Assembly (NCBI GenBank): GCA_045578425.1 | Contig: JAZNKF010000016.1 | Span: 1 to 45,447, forward strand | Direction: 5' to 3' | From: RGIG3009 sp045578425 | Lineage (GTDB): Bacteria; Bacillota; Clostridia; Oscillospirales; Acutalibacteraceae | Length of the DNA stretch: 45,447 nt | Shown here: positions 18,981-28,248 of the stretch, piece by piece | Layout of the letters: the number at the start of each line of letters is the position of its first letter | How positions within the stretch are numbered: position 1 is the first letter of the stretch | The notes under the pieces: model-generated | Seen by the model: only the letters and a program-made list of their open reading frames with translations | What the model was told of the DNA's origin: nothing | The model's database searches: none | Translations under genes and position numbers: made by a program

Positions 18981-20003
18981 ATGTCGAGAATTGTTACATT
19001 CGGTGAAATCATGTTGCGTCTGGCTCCGGAAGGCTACACCCGTTTTGTCCAAGCGGAAACGTTCGGGGCAACCTACGGCGGCGGCGAAGCCAATGTGGCG
19101 GTTTCGCTTTCGAACTATGGCGAAGATGCCGCGTTTGTTACCAAACTTCCCAAACACGAAATCGGCCAAAGCGCCGTTAACTCTTTGCGCCGCTTTGGGG
19201 TAGATACCAAATTTATCGCTCGCGGTGGCGAACGCGTCGGCATTTACTTTTTGGAAAAAGGCGCTTCGCAACGCCCGTCCAAAGTCATTTATGACCGTGC
19301 CAATTCCGCCATTGCCAATGCCCACGTAGCGGATTTTGACTGGGATGCCATTTTTGAAGGTGCCGATTGGTTCCACTTTACCGGTATCACTCCGGCACTG
19401 GGCGACACGGTTGCCGATATTACTTTGTTGGCTTGTCAAAAAGCAAAAGAACGCGGCATCACCATTTCGTGCGATTTAAATTACCGCAAAAAATTATGGA
19501 CGCGTGAAAAAGCCCGCGAAGTCATGACGGGACTTATGAAATACGTTGACGTTTGCATCGCCAACGAAGAAGATGCCGCAGACGTATTCGGTATCAAAGC
19601 CAGCAACACCGACGTTACCGCCGGCAAAGTCAACCACGAAGGCTACAAAGACGTTGCCAAGCAACTCAAAGACACCTTTGGTTTCTCCAAAGTAGCTATT
19701 ACCTTGCGTGGCTCTGTTTCTGCCAACGATAACAACTGGGCAGCCATGTTGTATGACGGTAACGACTACTATTTCAGCAAAAATTATCTTATTCACATCG
19801 TTGACCGTGTGGGTGGCGGCGACAGTTTTGGTGCCGGCTTGATTTATGCTTGCTTGCATGACTATGCCCCGCAAGAAACCATCGAATTTGCGGTAGCGGC
19901 AAGTTGCCTCAAACACACCATCGAAGGTGACTTTAACCAAGTCAGCGTTTCCGAAGTGCAAACCCTTGCCGGCGGCGATGGCTCCGGCCGCGTACAACGT
20001 TAA
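18981..20003 (+). CDS. kdgK: 2-dehydro-3-deoxygluconokinase (PfkB family)
   Basis: A 340-residue PfkB-type sugar kinase, assigned to KDG kinase because it sits directly behind KDPG aldolase. The N-terminal substrate region has GGGEANVAVSLSNYGEDA; the C-terminal catalytic motif VGGGDSFGAGL supplies the base D281. AAAGGAGG lies ahead of the ATG. Another PfkB substrate is possible from sequence alone, but the operon makes KDG the best choice. Codon use and spacing match its partner. Confidence 0.88.
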   Translation: MSRIVTFGEIMLRLAPEGYTRFVQAETFGATYGGGEANVAVSLSNYGEDAAFVTKLPKHEIGQSAVNSLRRFGVDTKFIARGGERVGIYFLEKGASQRPSKVIYDRANSAIANAHVADFDWDAIFEGADWFHFTGITPALGDTVADITLLACQKAKERGITISCDLNYRKKLWTREKAREVMTGLMKYVDVCIANEEDAADVFGIKASNTDVTAGKVNHEGYKDVAKQLKDTFGFSKVAITLRGSVSANDNNWAAMLYDGNDYYFSKNYLIHIVDRVGGGDSFGAGLIYACLHDYAPQETIEFAVAASCLKHTIEGDFNQVSVSEVQTLAGGDGSGRVQR

Positions 20004-20017
20004 CTGTTCTCAAGGTC

Positions 20018-20058
20018 AAAAAAGCCGTTGGAGGTCAAAATCCTCCAACGGCTTTTTT
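20018..20058. terminator. Bidirectional terminator between kdgK and htrA
   Basis: A 17-bp perfect stem (AAAAAAGCCGTTGGAGG) with a 7-nt loop, A-run on one side and T-run on the other; serves both convergent genes. Confidence 0.9.
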
Positions 20059-20068
20059 AGGTTTTGTT

Positions 20069-21394
20069 TTAATTACCTTTTGCTTCTGCTAATTTGGCAG
20101 TTACGGTGAACTCTTCCACCCGTCGTCCGGTAGCACGTAACAGCGTTAGGGTTACCGTATCACCGACTTTGTGTTTTGCGAGTTCTGCACGTAACTCGGC
20201 ATAACTTGTAATTTCCACCGAATCGATGGCGGTAATTAAATCGCCGCGTTTGGCTTCGGTGTTTTGCAACGAAGAATCTTTTTCAATCGAATAAATCAAA
20301 AACCCTTTGTAATACGTATCGGAATACGTTTGACCGGTAATGCCAAGCGAAACGCGTCCCGTAACGTACCCGTTTTTCAACAAATCGTCAATAATGACTT
20401 TGGCTTCGTTGATGGGAATGGAAAAGCCGATTCCTTCGTAGCCGCTCGCTACAATTTTGGCAGAGTTGACGGCAATGACCTGACCTGCGGCGTTGAACAA
20501 CGGACCGCCGGAATTGCCGGGGTTGATAGCAGCATCCACTTGCAAACATTTTATCGAATAACCGGTATCTTCATACACGTCTCGTGCTAAGCCCGAAACA
20601 ATCCCTTGCGTGGTGGACCAACCCATGCCGCCGGAATTGCCAAGTGCAACCACACGGTCACCCATTCGCAGTTGGTCCGAGTTGCCAAACGTGGCAGGTT
20701 GTAAATCGGTGGCATCTACTTTGATAACTGCCAAATCGGTGGAAGCGTCGTAACCAATCACTTGGGCATCCTTGTATACCGTTTCGTCATAGGTGGTTAC
20801 GTCAATACGCGGATAAACGGTGTTGGTTTCTTCGTCTACCACACAGTGCCAGTTGGTAATGATATAGCCGTCGGCTGACATAACAATACCGCTGGCAACA
20901 CCGGACTGTACTTCCTTTTCTTCATAATTTTGGCTAAACGGAAAGCCGCTGATGCCGGAGGTGTTGCTGTAAATAGTAAGCAGTACGGTGCTGTCAATGT
21001 TTTTCTGAACAATCTCTGCCGTGGAAAGCCCCTGTGTTGACTCGTCCAGTTCCGTAATCGTCACAGACGGCACGTTTTTATCCACCGGTGGGTTTTGAGT
21101 GTCGTCGGGGGGGAGAAACGGATTGATGTTTTGATAAGAAAGTGCCAGCAAAACCGATAGCGCGGCAATGATTACTGCGCAAAAAGACCCCAAAACCACC
21201 AAAGCAATTTTGGCACCGTTGCGCCTTTTGCGCACAGGTTGTGGCGCGGGGTATGTCGGGGTGTTCCATCCGTAAGGGTTATAGGAAGAAGACGGCGCCT
21301 CGGGTTTTGGTGTTTCTTGTGTTTCGGTTTCCTTTGGGGGTAAGTTTTGGTCCGGTTCTTCGGGTTGTGTGGGAAATTGATTCCATTCGTTCAT
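20069..21394 (-). CDS. HtrA/DegP-like membrane-anchored serine protease
   Basis: A 441-residue trypsin-like protease for protein quality control at the outer face of the membrane. A Pro/Glu-rich cytoplasmic tail (1-58) is followed by one membrane anchor (about 62-86). The protease domain carries the triad H183 (TNWHCVV), D220 (STDLAVIKV) and S295 (NPGNSGGPL), with a single PDZ domain at about 335-430. It lies 93 bp downstream of the histidine kinase gene on the same strand. The arrangement resembles systems in which a two-component pair controls HtrA during envelope stress; this is inference from position. Confidence 0.94.
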   Translation of the reverse strand: MNEWNQFPTQPEEPDQNLPPKETETQETPKPEAPSSSYNPYGWNTPTYPAPQPVRKRRNGAKIALVVLGSFCAVIIAALSVLLALSYQNINPFLPPDDTQNPPVDKNVPSVTITELDESTQGLSTAEIVQKNIDSTVLLTIYSNTSGISGFPFSQNYEEKEVQSGVASGIVMSADGYIITNWHCVVDEETNTVYPRIDVTTYDETVYKDAQVIGYDASTDLAVIKVDATDLQPATFGNSDQLRMGDRVVALGNSGGMGWSTTQGIVSGLARDVYEDTGYSIKCLQVDAAINPGNSGGPLFNAAGQVIAVNSAKIVASGYEGIGFSIPINEAKVIIDDLLKNGYVTGRVSLGITGQTYSDTYYKGFLIYSIEKDSSLQNTEAKRGDLITAIDSVEITSYAELRAELAKHKVGDTVTLTLLRATGRRVEEFTVTAKLAEAKGN

Positions 21395-21487
21395 GGTATC
21401 TTTCGCCCCTTTCTTTGTTCTATGCCTTTATAATACCGTGCTTTTGTGTCAGTTTCTTGAAAATTTGTGAATTTTTTTGTGAAATTT

Positions 21488-22927
21488 TTATTTTTCCGGC
21501 AATTTGGAGTCGGGAATCCGGAACGAAAACTCGCAATACTCGTTTTCGCGCGAGCGAACCGTGATTTCACCGTTGTGGGCGTTAATCAAACTTTTTACAA
21601 TGTATAATCCCAATCCGGTACCGGTTTTATCCAACCCCCGTGAACGGTCACTTTTGTAAAATCGCTCGAAAACATGGGGGAGTTCCTCGGCGGGAATCCC
21701 CGCGCCGGTGTTGCGAATACAAAAACCTGCTGTTCCATGGTGTTTTATGGCGGCAAACGAAATGGTTCCGCCGTCTTGTGTAAATTTTACGGCATTATCT
21801 ACCAAATTATACATAACCTGTTGCAACAAATCGTAGTCGGCGGTGACAAAAAGCGGAACGCATTGGTCAATGCCGTCAATGCTAATGTTTTTTTGCTCAA
21901 TGCGTTCTTCAAAGAGTAATAACGTATTCAATAACAAAGCAGTTAAATCGAAGGAGGCAGGATTAATTTTGATTTCACCGCTGTCAATACGCGAAAGGTC
22001 CAGCATGGAACGCACCAAACGCGATAACCGTTTGGTTTCGTCCGAAACAATTTTCAAATAGTCTTTATGCTTTTCCGGTGGGATAGTGCCGTCCAAAATC
22101 CCGTCAATAAAACCGGAAATAGTGGTCATGGGCGTACGCAAATCATGCGAAACATTGGCAATAAAGCTGCGACGCATGTTTTCGAGCGAGGACAAAGAGA
22201 GTGCCATGCCGTTAAAAGCGTTGGCAAGTTCTGCCACCTCGTCCTTACCGGTTACCGCAATATGTGCCGAAAAATCACCGTGAGCAAATTGGCGTGCAGC
22301 CGCCGCCATTTGCCGCAACGGTTTTACCATGCGGTAAGTAAAAAGATAGGAAATAATAAAGGCAAACAGCAAAACCGAAATACCCGACAGCAAAAAGGCT
22401 TGCGTGTTATCCCATACGTATTTCACCAAAGCGTGTGCAGAGGACATAACCAAAACGTAACCGATGTGTTCTCCCGAAAAACTATATAGTTTTTCGCCGG
22501 CGCAATATTGATTTTCCGTATATAAATTTCCCAAGTGTGTTACCGCAAAAAACGAGCCGCGCTGCAGTCCGCCGTGAACCGAGGAAGGCAGTGTTTTCCC
22601 CATGTGAGGGCACGTCTCGCTGTCTGAGCACACCAGAATACGAAAAGAGGTATCCGTGACCAGCGTGCTGCTGTCCACAGAAGAACCCAACCGTTCCAAC
22701 AAAGGGGAGAGAGATTCCGGAATATAATAATTCCCCTCTTGGTCTTCCAGTGTGCTTTCCGAAACAAAAGCGGCGACGTTGGAAACATGTTCCGAAAGCA
22801 GTACTTGCTTTTCGTCAATCCAGTGTTGGCGGGTAAACAGCACTTGTATACCGGCAAATAACACAAACGAAAACAAAATAATCAGAGCCGAAGCAGTAAA
22901 GTATTTTGAAAAAACGCTCTTAAACAT
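21488..22927 (-). CDS. Membrane sensor histidine kinase
   Basis: A 479-residue class I kinase: a membrane segment at about 11-31, an extracytoplasmic sensor to about 175, a second membrane segment at 177-197, HAMP, then the HisKA domain with H261 (NVSHDLRTP). A HATPase_c domain follows (N box YNLVDNAVKFT, DKTGTGLGLYIVKSL). The extracytoplasmic region holds Cys and His residues (CSDSETCPHMG) that might sense redox or metal, which is speculative. The ATG overlaps the last codons of the response regulator by 8 bp, so the two are translationally coupled. Confidence 0.95.
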   Translation of the reverse strand: MFKSVFSKYFTASALIILFSFVLFAGIQVLFTRQHWIDEKQVLLSEHVSNVAAFVSESTLEDQEGNYYIPESLSPLLERLGSSVDSSTLVTDTSFRILVCSDSETCPHMGKTLPSSVHGGLQRGSFFAVTHLGNLYTENQYCAGEKLYSFSGEHIGYVLVMSSAHALVKYVWDNTQAFLLSGISVLLFAFIISYLFTYRMVKPLRQMAAAARQFAHGDFSAHIAVTGKDEVAELANAFNGMALSLSSLENMRRSFIANVSHDLRTPMTTISGFIDGILDGTIPPEKHKDYLKIVSDETKRLSRLVRSMLDLSRIDSGEIKINPASFDLTALLLNTLLLFEERIEQKNISIDGIDQCVPLFVTADYDLLQQVMYNLVDNAVKFTQDGGTISFAAIKHHGTAGFCIRNTGAGIPAEELPHVFERFYKSDRSRGLDKTGTGLGLYIVKSLINAHNGEITVRSRENEYCEFSFRIPDSKLPEK

Positions 22928-23618
22928 TGTCTTGTTTTACCTCAAACTTGTACCCGACACCCCACACGGTTTTGAGCGTCCATTTTTCGGAAATGCCGTC
23001 CAATTTTTCGCGCAAGCGTTTGATATGCACGTCGACGGTACGGCTGTCGCCGTAGTATTCAAAACCCCACACTTCGTCTAACAACTGGTCGCGGGTATAA
23101 ACGCGGTTGGGGTTACTGGCAAGGTGATAAATGAGTTCCATTTCTTTGGGTGGGGTATCGATTTGTTTGCCGTCAACGCGCAACTCATAATTTTCCATGT
23201 TGATATACAATTTGTCGTAGTTGACTTCTTTCGCTTTCCCTTTTTCGCTAATGCCGCAGCGGCGCAGCACCGCTTTGATACGCGCCATGACCTCTTTGGT
23301 TTCAAAAGGCTTGACAATGTAATCGTCAGCGCCCAATTCCAGTCCCAATACTTTATCAAACAATTCGCCTTTTGCGGTGAGCATGATGATGGGACATTGT
23401 GATTTTTTGCGAATTTTTCGGCACACTTGCCAACCGTCGAGTTGAGGCATCATAATGTCTAACAAAATCAAATCCGGTTTTTCGGTGTCGAATTTTTCCA
23501 CCGCTTCTTTGCCGTCGTGTGCAAGGATGGGGGTGTAGCCCTCTTTGCCTAAATACAAGCGCAGCAACTCACAAATGTTGGTGTCATCATCAGCAATCAT
23601 GATTTTTATGTTTTCCAT
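22920..23618 (-). CDS. OmpR-family response regulator
   Basis: A 232-residue regulator: receiver domain with the acidic DDD cluster at residues 10-12, phospho-acceptor D54 (LLDIMMP) and K103 (YIVKPF). A winged-helix DNA-binding domain follows (TRDQLLDEVWGFEYYGDSRTV... VDVHIKRLREKL). AAAGGAGGT precedes the ATG. It is first in the minus-strand operon with the histidine kinase and probably htrA. A 12-bp palindrome just downstream of its -10 may be its own binding site. Confidence 0.95.
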   Translation of the reverse strand: MENIKIMIADDDTNICELLRLYLGKEGYTPILAHDGKEAVEKFDTEKPDLILLDIMMPQLDGWQVCRKIRKKSQCPIIMLTAKGELFDKVLGLELGADDYIVKPFETKEVMARIKAVLRRCGISEKGKAKEVNYDKLYINMENYELRVDGKQIDTPPKEMELIYHLASNPNRVYTRDQLLDEVWGFEYYGDSRTVDVHIKRLREKLDGISEKWTLKTVWGVGYKFEVKQDNV

Positions 23619-23688
23619 TTTGGGTACCTCCTTTACACTTCCAAAAACAGTGTAACAAGTTTTTGTGCAGGGATTGTGAACAACTTTT

Positions 23689-23700
23689 TAACATATGTTA
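23689..23700. promoter_or_regulatory. Candidate operator palindrome upstream of the response regulator
   Basis: The perfect 12-bp palindrome TAACATATGTTA lies 5 bp downstream of the -10 element of the two-component operon, overlapping the predicted start site. An autoregulatory role is inference. Confidence 0.4.
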
Positions 23701-23705
23701 CATAC

Positions 23706-23734
23706 ATTATAAGGTAAAAGAAAAAGAGCGTCAA
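23706..23734 (-). promoter_or_regulatory. Promoter of the two-component/htrA operon
   Basis: On the minus strand: -35 TTGACG (23729-23734), 17-bp spacer, -10 TATAAT (23706-23711). It leaves an 80-90 nt leader before the response regulator ATG. Confidence 0.75.
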
Positions 23735-23767
23735 GTTGCGGCTTTACGGATAGTTTGTAAAAAAGCG

Positions 23768-23796
23768 TAGACAAACCGAAAAAAGTATGTTAGAAT
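23768..23796 (+). promoter_or_regulatory. Promoter of the CNNM/CorC-type gene
   Basis: -35 TAGACA (23768-23773), 17-bp spacer, -10 TAGAAT (23791-23796). An in-frame ATG at 23795 lies inside this -10, so it cannot be the translation start. Confidence 0.65.
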
Positions 23797-23833
23797 GTGG
23801 ACGATTATACATTTAGGGGGAATTTTCAACATC

Positions 23834-25090
23834 ATGGATAGCGACAGTATACGAACGATTCTTATTTGCCTTTGTCTTTTGTTGTGTTCCGCTTGCATTT
23901 CGGCAACGGAAACTGCCTTTTCCAAATTCAGCCGTTCGCAGTTAAATGCGTTGGCAGAGGACGGAAAACGTCGTGCAAAGCGGGTGCTTCGTTTGGCGGA
24001 AAAAGCCGACAAAGCGGAGTGGACATTACTGACGGCAAACACACTTTCGAACGTTGCAATGGCAGCCGTAGCCGCCACGTGGGCAATGGCTCGTTTTAAA
24101 GCAGCGGGTGTGTGGGTTGCGTTAATCATTGTTACGGTACTGGTGTTGTTGTTTGGTGAGATTTTACCAAAAAGTGTGGCAAAAGAAGATCCGGAAACGA
24201 CCGCCATGTTTACGGCGCGGTTGTTACAGTTTTTGATGATACTCTTTACGCCGCTTACCCTTGTTTTTTCGGGATGGAAATGGTTGATGATGCGCCTTTT
24301 CCGCACAACCGAAAAAACGTCGATTACGGAAGAAGAATTACTTACCTTTGTGGAAGAAGCAGCCCATGGCGGCAGTATTGATGCCGAAGAAAGTGAACTT
24401 ATTCGCAGTGCCATTGAGTTTAATGACCTGCAAGCGGAAGATATTTTTACCCCGCGTGTGGATGTTTGCGGCGTGGAAAACGGTGCTTCGGCCGAGGAAA
24501 TCGCGGCGTTATTTGACGAAACCGGTTTTTCGCGGTTGCCGGTGTACGAGGATTCGCTTGACAACATTGTGGGTGTGATACACCAAAAAGATTTTTACAA
24601 CTTGGTGTATCGGCAAAACCATTCCTTGGATACGGTGATTAAACCGGCAGCGTTTGTGGCGCCGTCAATTAAAATCAGCGATTTGCTGCGTTTGCTGCAA
24701 AAAGAAAAATCGCACATGGCTGTTGTCACCGACGAATACGGCGGTACCGCCGGTATTATTACCATGGAAGATATTTTGGAAGAGTTGGTCGGCGAAATTT
24801 GGGACGAACACGATGAAATCGTGGAAGACTTCCAAAAAATCGGTGAGAATGAATATCGCGTGGTTTGCAGTGCGGATTTTGACAAGTTGTTCGACTTTTT
24901 CGACATGACAGGCGAAACCGATTCCACCACCGTTGGTGGGTGGGTAATGGAGCAGTTAGAAAAGATTCCGTCGGAAGGTGACAGCTTTGATTACGAGAAT
25001 TTACACGTTACCGTCACCAAAGCCGAGGACCGTCGAGTGTTGGAAATTGTCGTGGTAGTTATGCCTGAAACCACACAAGAAGAGGAATAA
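23834..25090 (+). CDS. CNNM/CorC (HlyC)-family CBS-domain membrane protein
   Basis: A 418-residue protein of the family linked to magnesium/cobalt transport and formerly called hemolysins. The N-terminal DUF21 membrane domain has several hydrophobic segments (ILICLCLLLCSACISATETAF, ALIIVTVLVLLFGEILPKSV). It is followed by a CBS pair (DIFTPRVDV, FSRLPVYEDSLDNIVGVIHQKDF, VTDEYGGTAGIITMEDILEELVGEI) and a C-terminal CorC/HlyC domain (WVMEQLEKIPSEGDSFDY). The start is ATG 23834, not the upstream ATG at 23795 which overlaps the promoter; an AGGGGG lies about 13 nt before it, a slightly long spacing. Monocistronic, with terminator downstream. Confidence 0.9.
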   Translation: MDSDSIRTILICLCLLLCSACISATETAFSKFSRSQLNALAEDGKRRAKRVLRLAEKADKAEWTLLTANTLSNVAMAAVAATWAMARFKAAGVWVALIIVTVLVLLFGEILPKSVAKEDPETTAMFTARLLQFLMILFTPLTLVFSGWKWLMMRLFRTTEKTSITEEELLTFVEEAAHGGSIDAEESELIRSAIEFNDLQAEDIFTPRVDVCGVENGASAEEIAALFDETGFSRLPVYEDSLDNIVGVIHQKDFYNLVYRQNHSLDTVIKPAAFVAPSIKISDLLRLLQKEKSHMAVVTDEYGGTAGIITMEDILEELVGEIWDEHDEIVEDFQKIGENEYRVVCSADFDKLFDFFDMTGETDSTTVGGWVMEQLEKIPSEGDSFDYENLHVTVTKAEDRRVLEIVVVVMPETTQEEE

Positions 25091-25096
25091 AAAGGA

Positions 25097-25122
25097 ACAC
25101 GCATGAAATTTATCATGCGTGT
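25097..25122 (+). terminator. Terminator after the CNNM/CorC-type gene
   Basis: A 10-bp stem ACACGCATGA/TCATGCGTGT with a 6-nt loop, followed by CTTTTTTT. Confidence 0.88.
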
Positions 25123-25144
25123 CTTTTTTTGACAAATTTTTTGC

Positions 25145-25173
25145 TTTACGAACAAAACAAGGTATGGTATACT
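25145..25173 (+). promoter_or_regulatory. Promoter of the LTA-synthase-like gene
   Basis: -35 TTTACG (25145-25150), 17-bp spacer, -10 TATACT (25168-25173) with extended TGG. It argues for the ATG at 25212 rather than the in-frame ATG at 25119. Confidence 0.65.
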
Positions 25174-25211
25174 ACTTTTTGACAAATTACGGGAAGGGAA
25201 GACGTCTTGTT

Positions 25212-27245
25212 ATGGAAAAAGCCTCTCAACGCCATGCCAAAAAAGTGGAAAACACATGGAATTTAGCGTGGTTTTTACCGGTGGCTTTGGTTTTTATGGA
25301 ATTGGTTTTTCGACTGGCAACGGTTAAAGGATTTTTTTCAAGCGGTTTATTTTTTATTTTACTGTTTTCTTTGCCTTTTTCGGTGTTGCTTTTTTTGCTG
25401 TGTACGCTTTCCAAAAACCAAAAAGTGAACTATGGTGTTACCATTGGGATTTTGTCGTTTCTGGCATTGGTTTTTTGTTCTCAAGTGGTTTACTTCGGGG
25501 TGTTTGACACCTTTTATATTTTGTACTCTGTGAAAAACACGGGGCAGATTTTGCAGTTTTGGAAAGATATTTTTCTTTCCATTGGGCGCAACTTGATTGC
25601 CTTGCTGTTTTTGTGGGTGCCGGTGGCGGTATATGCCGTGTTTGGCAAACGCTATTTTGCCGCTCGTCGTATTCCGTGGCGCGGTAAAGCGGTGTTGGTG
25701 ATTTTGCTTGCTGTTTTACACTTGGTGGCAAGCGGCATAACTCTTCTTTGCAACAAAGGTGAGAGCAGTCCTGCTTATTTGTACCGCAGGGAATTTTCCG
25801 TCGATTCCTCGGTAAAACAATTTGGGTTAGTTACCACCGTACGTTTGGATGCCAAGTTTTTGTTGTTTGGCAACAGCCTTGACGAGGAACCCTTTGACGA
25901 CAGTGACAGCGTGGATCAGCCTACGGTGCCGGACGTGCCGGCAGGTCCTACCGAGTATCCCCAAAATGTGATTGCTTCGTTGGATTTTGAAAAATTAATC
26001 GCCGAAGAAACCAATGCTACCACCAAAAAAATGCATCAATATTTTTCTTCGCTTACTCCCACCACGCAAAATGAATATACGGGGAAGTTTAAGGGAAAGA
26101 ACCTAATTTTTATTGTGGCGGAAGGGTTTTCGCCGTACGCTGTCAGTGAAACGTTGACGCCGACGTTGTATAAACTTTCGCACGAAGGGATTCAGTGCAC
26201 CAATTACTACACACCCGGCTGGGGCGTTTCGACTTCGGACGGGGAATATACCAGTTTGTTGGGACTTATGCCCGCGACCGGTGTGCACAGTATGGAATAT
26301 TCCGCTAACCGTAACATGTATTTCTCGCTGGGGAAAATGCTGGGTCGCCAGAATTATAAAACCTACGCGTTTCATAACCACACCTACACCTATTACGGCA
26401 GGCACAAATCCCACCCCAATTTAGGGTACACCTATCAAGGTATCGGTAACGGCTTGGAACTTGATTATTCGGGATATTATCCGGGGAAAAACACAAAAAC
26501 CCGTTGGCCCAATTCCGATTATCTCATGGCAAAAGCCACGGCAGATAAATATATGAACGAAGAACCGTTCCACACTTACTATTTGACGGTCAGCGGACAT
26601 ATGCTGTATACGTTTATGGGTAACAGCATGGCCTCGTATCATAAAGACAAGGTCAAAGATTTGCCGTATGAATCCGAACCGGTAAAAGCGTATTTGGCGT
26701 GTCAAATCGAACTGGATTTGATGTTGCAGCAACTGATTGCCGATTTGGAGGCACGCGGCATTGCGGAAGATACGGTGATTTGTGTTACGGCAGACCACTA
26801 TCCGTACGGTTTGCAGCAAGCAAACGAAAAGGATTATTACAGCGAACTGGCAGGGCACGACACGAGTTCCGTATTCGAAAAATACCGCAATACGCTGATT
26901 TTGTGGCACAAAGGCTTGGAAAGCATTGTGATTGACGAGCCGACATACAGCATCGACTTGTTGCCGACCCTTTCCAACTTGTTTGGCTTGGAATACGACT
27001 CCCGTTTGATGATGGGGCGCGATTTCTTGTCCGATGCGCCGGCTTTGGTTTGTTTTTCCAACCGCAGTTGGATAACCGAATCGGGGAGGTATGATGCCGC
27101 AAAAAAACTGTTTACACCCAACGAAGGTGTGACGGTTTCGGAAACCTATGCCAAAGAAATTTCTTCGGCGGTCAGTAAAAAATTTACTTATTCCAACTTG
27201 ATTTTAAAAGAAGATTACTACGATACTTTGTTTGGAAAACAATAA
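25212..27245 (+). CDS. LTA-synthase-family sulfatase (glycerol-phosphate polymer synthase type)
   Basis: A 677-residue membrane enzyme: five N-terminal hydrophobic segments (to about residue 185), a linker rich in Asp/Pro/Thr, then an extracellular alkaline-phosphatase/sulfatase domain from about 295 (NLIFIVAEGFSPYAV). The nucleophile region GVSTSDGEY holds Thr341, and VTADHYPYG supplies metal ligands. Family members polymerise glycerol phosphate from phosphatidylglycerol into lipoteichoic acid, or transfer phospho-headgroups. The substrate here is not known. Start at ATG 25212, after a GGGAAG about 11 nt upstream. Single-gene unit between two terminators. Confidence 0.88.
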   Translation: MEKASQRHAKKVENTWNLAWFLPVALVFMELVFRLATVKGFFSSGLFFILLFSLPFSVLLFLLCTLSKNQKVNYGVTIGILSFLALVFCSQVVYFGVFDTFYILYSVKNTGQILQFWKDIFLSIGRNLIALLFLWVPVAVYAVFGKRYFAARRIPWRGKAVLVILLAVLHLVASGITLLCNKGESSPAYLYRREFSVDSSVKQFGLVTTVRLDAKFLLFGNSLDEEPFDDSDSVDQPTVPDVPAGPTEYPQNVIASLDFEKLIAEETNATTKKMHQYFSSLTPTTQNEYTGKFKGKNLIFIVAEGFSPYAVSETLTPTLYKLSHEGIQCTNYYTPGWGVSTSDGEYTSLLGLMPATGVHSMEYSANRNMYFSLGKMLGRQNYKTYAFHNHTYTYYGRHKSHPNLGYTYQGIGNGLELDYSGYYPGKNTKTRWPNSDYLMAKATADKYMNEEPFHTYYLTVSGHMLYTFMGNSMASYHKDKVKDLPYESEPVKAYLACQIELDLMLQQLIADLEARGIAEDTVICVTADHYPYGLQQANEKDYYSELAGHDTSSVFEKYRNTLILWHKGLESIVIDEPTYSIDLLPTLSNLFGLEYDSRLMMGRDFLSDAPALVCFSNRSWITESGRYDAAKKLFTPNEGVTVSETYAKEISSAVSKKFTYSNLILKEDYYDTLFGKQ

Positions 27246-27293
27246 ACGAACCCGCCCACGCAGTCTTATGTGAACTGCGTGGGCGGGTTCGTT
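27245..27293. terminator. Bidirectional terminator between the LTA-synthase-like and SGNH genes
   Basis: A 20-bp perfect inverted repeat (AACGAACCCGCCCACGCAGT and its complement) with a 9-nt loop, shared by convergent genes. Confidence 0.9.
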
Positions 27294-27303
27294 TTAAAAG
27301 TAT

Positions 27304-28233
27304 TTACGCAACAATACGGTTTTTGTCCAAAAACTCACTCCACAACGGATAATTTTTCCCGTAGTAGTGAACACCGTCTTTGGAATATTCCGCGTGCATG
27401 TTGCCGTTTGCATCGTCAAAAGCGGGGTTCGGGTCAATAAAAAACACGTGCTGGTTATCTGCCAAAGTTTTTAGGTGTTGATTCAAAGTGTTAATGCGTG
27501 TGTTGGTGAATGCCGAAGTATCGGATTTGTTTTTGGTAACGTGAAGGGTGGCTTGCACAACCACAACGGCATTCGGTTGCTTTTGGCGAACCAAGTCAAT
27601 AATTTCTTGGTATTTGGCGGCAATATCTTCCGGCCTTTTATAAAGCTCGTTAATGCCAAGCATCACATATACTGATTCGAACTGCTTTTTGTCCAACAAG
27701 CCGGAAAGAGTTGTTTCTGCACCGTCAATTTTAAGTTTTGTGCTTAACATATTGAATGCTGTTAAGCTTTGCTTGCAAAAGAAGGTGGCATCTTGAATTT
27801 TGCCGTACAACCGTAACCCGTCGGTGCGGGAATCCCCTACAAACAACGTGTTCGGGAACGAACGTGCGACGGGTTTGGTTGTGGTAGCATCGGGCTTGGA
27901 GATGGTTGTCGGAAGGAAAGTTGTTGTCGACCGCGTGGTAGTAGAAGCACTGGAAGGGGAAACGGTTGTCCCACCGGCAATGGTGGTCGGCAAAGTTGTT
28001 GTGTGTGTTTGTTCGGTTTGCGTGTTTTCAGTGGTAACAGCATCAGCTGTCGGTGCTGTTGTTGTCACGTTGGTCGTGGTAGTAGTTGTCGTTGTTGGTA
28101 ATGTGGTAGTGGTAGTGGCAGACGTGGTGGTTGCGGTATCCGGTAAATACGTTTGCAACAAGCAACCCGGTACCACGAGCAAGCAAGAAACAATTAACAA
28201 AATCAGAAAAGAAAAGTGAACCAGTTTTTTCAT
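27304..28233 (-). CDS. SGNH/GDSL-family lipoprotein with Thr-rich linker
   Basis: A 309-residue exported protein. The signal peptide ends in a lipobox-like VVPGC (Cys24), then a long Thr-rich linker (about 32-120), typical of surface proteins that need reach through the wall. The C-terminal SGNH hydrolase fold has block I FVGDSRTDG (S135), block III LGINEL (with Glu in place of the usual Asp of GxND) and block V DGVHYYG (D286, H289). It lies 15 bp after an MBOAT gene on the same strand. MBOAT plus SGNH pairs O-acetylate or de-acetylate wall polymers or exopolysaccharide outside the cell; the target is not evident. Could act as transferase or esterase. Confidence 0.88.
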   Translation of the reverse strand: MKKLVHFSFLILLIVSCLLVVPGCLLQTYLPDTATTTSATTTTTLPTTTTTTTTNVTTTAPTADAVTTENTQTEQTHTTTLPTTIAGGTTVSPSSASTTTRSTTTFLPTTISKPDATTTKPVARSFPNTLFVGDSRTDGLRLYGKIQDATFFCKQSLTAFNMLSTKLKIDGAETTLSGLLDKKQFESVYVMLGINELYKRPEDIAAKYQEIIDLVRQKQPNAVVVVQATLHVTKNKSDTSAFTNTRINTLNQHLKTLADNQHVFFIDPNPAFDDANGNMHAEYSKDGVHYYGKNYPLWSEFLDKNRIVA

Positions 28234-28248
28234 GGTGTTTGAGACCTC

